Source: Actinomycetota bacterium (lineage in GTDB: Bacteria > Actinomycetota > JAICYB01). Taken from it: DNA of 37,699 bases. A program made the position numbers and the translations under genes. How positions within the stretch are numbered: position 1 is the first letter of the stretch; each line of letters begins with the position of its first letter. A model generated the notes under the pieces. That model ran no database searches. It saw nothing but the letters and a program-made list of their open reading frames with translations, and was not told where the DNA came from. The stretch is from positions 1 to 37,699 of the forward strand of contig DATLFR010000237.1 of assembly GCA_035540895.1 (NCBI GenBank), read 5' to 3'. Of this stretch, positions 36,229-37,699 are shown piece after piece.

Positions 36229-36258
36229 TCGACCCCCAGTGCTCTAAGGAGGACCTCC

Positions 36259-37290
36259 ATGGCCGTACGCGTAGGGATAAACGGGTTCGGACGCATCGGG
36301 CGCAACTTCGTGCGGGCGATCCTGGCCAACCCCGACGCCGGCGTCGAGCTGGTCGCGGTGAACGACCCCTTCGCGGACGCCCACACGATGTCGCACCTGC
36401 TCAGGTACGACTCCGTGCACGGGGTGCTGCCCCAGGAGGTGAAGGCGACCGACGACGGCATCGCGTTGGACGGGATGTCCTTCCGCAAGCTCGAGGAGCG
36501 GGAACCGGCCCAGATCCCGTGGGGGGACCTCGGGGTCCAGGTGGTGATCGAGTCGTCCGGGGTGTTCACGGCGCGCGAGAAGGCGGCCGGACACCTCGCG
36601 GGCGGCGCGCGCAAGGTGGTGATCTCGGCTCCCAGCCCGGACGCCGACGTCACCGTCTGCGTCGGGATCAACGACGACACCTACGACCCATCGCAGCACG
36701 ACGTGATCAGCAACGCCTCGTGCACGACGAACTGCCTGGCTCCCCTGGCCCGCGTCCTTCACGACTCGTTCGGGATCGAGCGGGGCCTCATCACGACCGT
36801 CCACGCGTACACCTCCGACCAGAACCTGCACGACCTCGCGACCCCCAGCCGGTCGGGCAAGCCCGACCTTCGGCGGATGCGCGCGGCCGCCATGTCGATC
36901 ATCCCGAACACGACGGGGGCGGCGAAGGCGATCGGGCTCGTCGTCCCGGAGCTGAAGGGGAAGCTGGACGGGATGGCCCTCCGGGTCCCGGTGCCGGACG
37001 GGTCGATCACCGACCTCGTCGCGGTCGTCGACGGGGAGCCGAGCGCCGAGGACGTGAACGCGGCCTTCCGCGACGCGGCCGGCGGCCGGTACTCGAGCGT
37101 CCTCCAGTACACGGACGACGCCCTGGTCTCCCAGGACATCGTCGGGAACCCGTCCTCCTGCATCTTCAGCGCGAAGGACACCATGACCAACGGCAACGTG
37201 GTCAAGGTCCTCGGGTGGTACGACAACGAGTGGGGGTTCTCGTGCCGGCTCGTCGACCTCTGCGCGGTCCTGGAGCGCGCCGGGCTCTGA
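36259..37290 (+). CDS. gap: Glyceraldehyde-3-phosphate dehydrogenase
   Basis: The 343-residue enzyme oxidises glyceraldehyde 3-phosphate to 1,3-bisphosphoglycerate in glycolysis. The NAD site is VGINGFGRIGRNFVRA with Asp36 in VNDPF, which favours NAD+ over NADP+. The catalytic Cys155 lies in SNASCTTNCLAPL and the base His182 in TTVHAYTSDQN. The C-terminal WYDNEWGFSCRLVDL is typical. ATG 36259 has a strong AAGGAGG ribosome site six bases upstream. pgk starts ten bases after the stop, the usual gap-pgk arrangement. Confidence 0.97.
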   Translation: MAVRVGINGFGRIGRNFVRAILANPDAGVELVAVNDPFADAHTMSHLLRYDSVHGVLPQEVKATDDGIALDGMSFRKLEEREPAQIPWGDLGVQVVIESSGVFTAREKAAGHLAGGARKVVISAPSPDADVTVCVGINDDTYDPSQHDVISNASCTTNCLAPLARVLHDSFGIERGLITTVHAYTSDQNLHDLATPSRSGKPDLRRMRAAAMSIIPNTTGAAKAIGLVVPELKGKLDGMALRVPVPDGSITDLVAVVDGEPSAEDVNAAFRDAAGGRYSSVLQYTDDALVSQDIVGNPSSCIFSAKDTMTNGNVVKVLGWYDNEWGFSCRLVDLCAVLERAGL

Positions 37291-37300
37291 CGCGAACCCC

Positions 37301-37699
37301 GTGGATCTCCCCCGACTCGAGAACGCTGACGTCGAAGGGCGCACGGTCGTCGTCCGCGCCGACCTGAACGTCCCCCTCCAGGACGGACAGGTGGGCGACG
37401 ACTTCCGTATCCGCGCCTTCCTCCCGACCCTCGAGCACCTGGTCTCGAAGGGGTGCCGGACCGTCGTCTGCTCGCACCTCGGCCGGCCGAAGGGGGAGCG
37501 GCGCCCGGAGCTGAGCCTGGCTCCCGTGGCCGAGAGGCTGTCCGAGCTCCTCGGCCGCCAGGTGGACATGACGACCGACTCCGTTGGCCCGGGCGTGGCC
37601 GAGGCCGCGCGTGACCTCCCTCCCGGCGGCGTCCTCGTCCTGGAGAACCTGCGGTTCAACCCCGGGTCGTTGGAGGTCTCCCCGGGGTTGAACCGCAGG
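37301..37699 (+). CDS. pgk: Phosphoglycerate kinase, N-terminal part
   Basis: The visible 133 codons start with GTG and match PGK: RTVVVRADLNVPLQDG, the substrate-binding CSHLGRPKG, LSLAPVAERLSELLG and LVLENLRFNPG. PGK transfers phosphate from 1,3-bisphosphoglycerate to ADP. The window ends inside the gene. After NPG, normally followed by EE, the sequence becomes SLEVSPGLNR, which is not PGK-like: this part belongs to a fold-back repeat at the end of the window, so only 37301 to about 37666 should be trusted. Confidence 0.93.
   Translation, partial: MDLPRLENADVEGRTVVVRADLNVPLQDGQVGDDFRIRAFLPTLEHLVSKGCRTVVCSHLGRPKGERRPELSLAPVAERLSELLGRQVDMTTDSVGPGVAEAARDLPPGGVLVLENLRFNPGSLEVSPGLNRR
37648..37699. 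repeat. Inverted repeat at the window end (probable fold-back artefact)
   Basis: Bases 37681-37699, the last 19 of the window, are the exact reverse complement of 37648-37666 in pgk, with a 14-base loop between. The right arm ends exactly at the last base and breaks PGK homology. Confidence 0.8.

Noticed and set aside
37651-37665. GGTTCAACCCC near the end, resembling a tRNA T-arm
   Set aside because: It encodes RFNPG of PGK and no acceptor or anticodon stems can be built around it.

Overview
This window is a piece of a high-GC, gene-dense chromosome of an actinobacterium (phylum Actinomycetota), probably from a deep or uncultured lineage. Evidence: the order polA - rpsA - coaE - uvrB - uvrA - uvrC - rapZ - gap - pgk is a compressed form of the order in Streptomyces and mycobacteria; GTG and TTG starts are common; genes overlap by 1-4 bases; PolA has the actinobacterial Ser-Tyr-Gly O-helix; S1 has four repeats; and DUF4383, DUF2269 and DUF222-HNH proteins are present. 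No tRNA, rRNA, CRISPR array, IS element or phage gene was seen. No gene-free stretch exceeds 300 bases.

Layout. (1) 1-846: the end of gcvPB (glycine decarboxylase subunit 2), convergent with a small metallothionein-like gene that appears to have two starts. (2) 1276-9628: a phenylacetate-type catabolic block: EthD-like protein, enoyl-CoA hydratase (paaF-like), paaG-like isomerase, a GNAT, paaA-paaB, then paaC-paaD followed by E1alpha, E1beta and E2 of a 2-oxoacid dehydrogenase. The reductase paaE and an E3 are not in the window. (3) 9625-11298: a SirB1/transglutaminase-like protein and a hotdog thioesterase on the minus strand, divergent from a VOC protein through a palindromic -10 box. (4) 11329-18831: housekeeping core polA, rpsA, coaE, a HAD hydrolase, uvrB. 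(5) 18874-24929: an accessory zone with small membrane proteins, a NERD-like protein, a frameshifted acyltransferase, DUF4383 plus a Cys/His tail, a remnant of a UvrD-family helicase, a frameshifted DUF222-HNH gene, and a four-gene coupled minus-strand operon. Three of its genes form an unrecognised two-domain family present once as a split pair and once as a fusion. (6) 24978-37699: uvrA, a heterodimeric ABC exporter, an EamA permease, an M55 D-aminopeptidase, uvrC, rapZ, gap and the start of pgk.

Promoters follow a recurring pattern, TA(G/C)NNT, placed 6-8 bases before the start codon in several genes (leaderless transcripts) or 25-60 bases before a Shine-Dalgarno start in others. At four of them (polA, ABC exporter, uvrC, gap) the -10 box lies in the loop of a 5-8 bp perfect inverted repeat just behind the preceding stop codon, as if terminator and promoter were nested. 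The last 19 bases of the window are the exact reverse complement of bases 37648-37666 in pgk, which looks like an assembly or amplification fold-back at a contig end.
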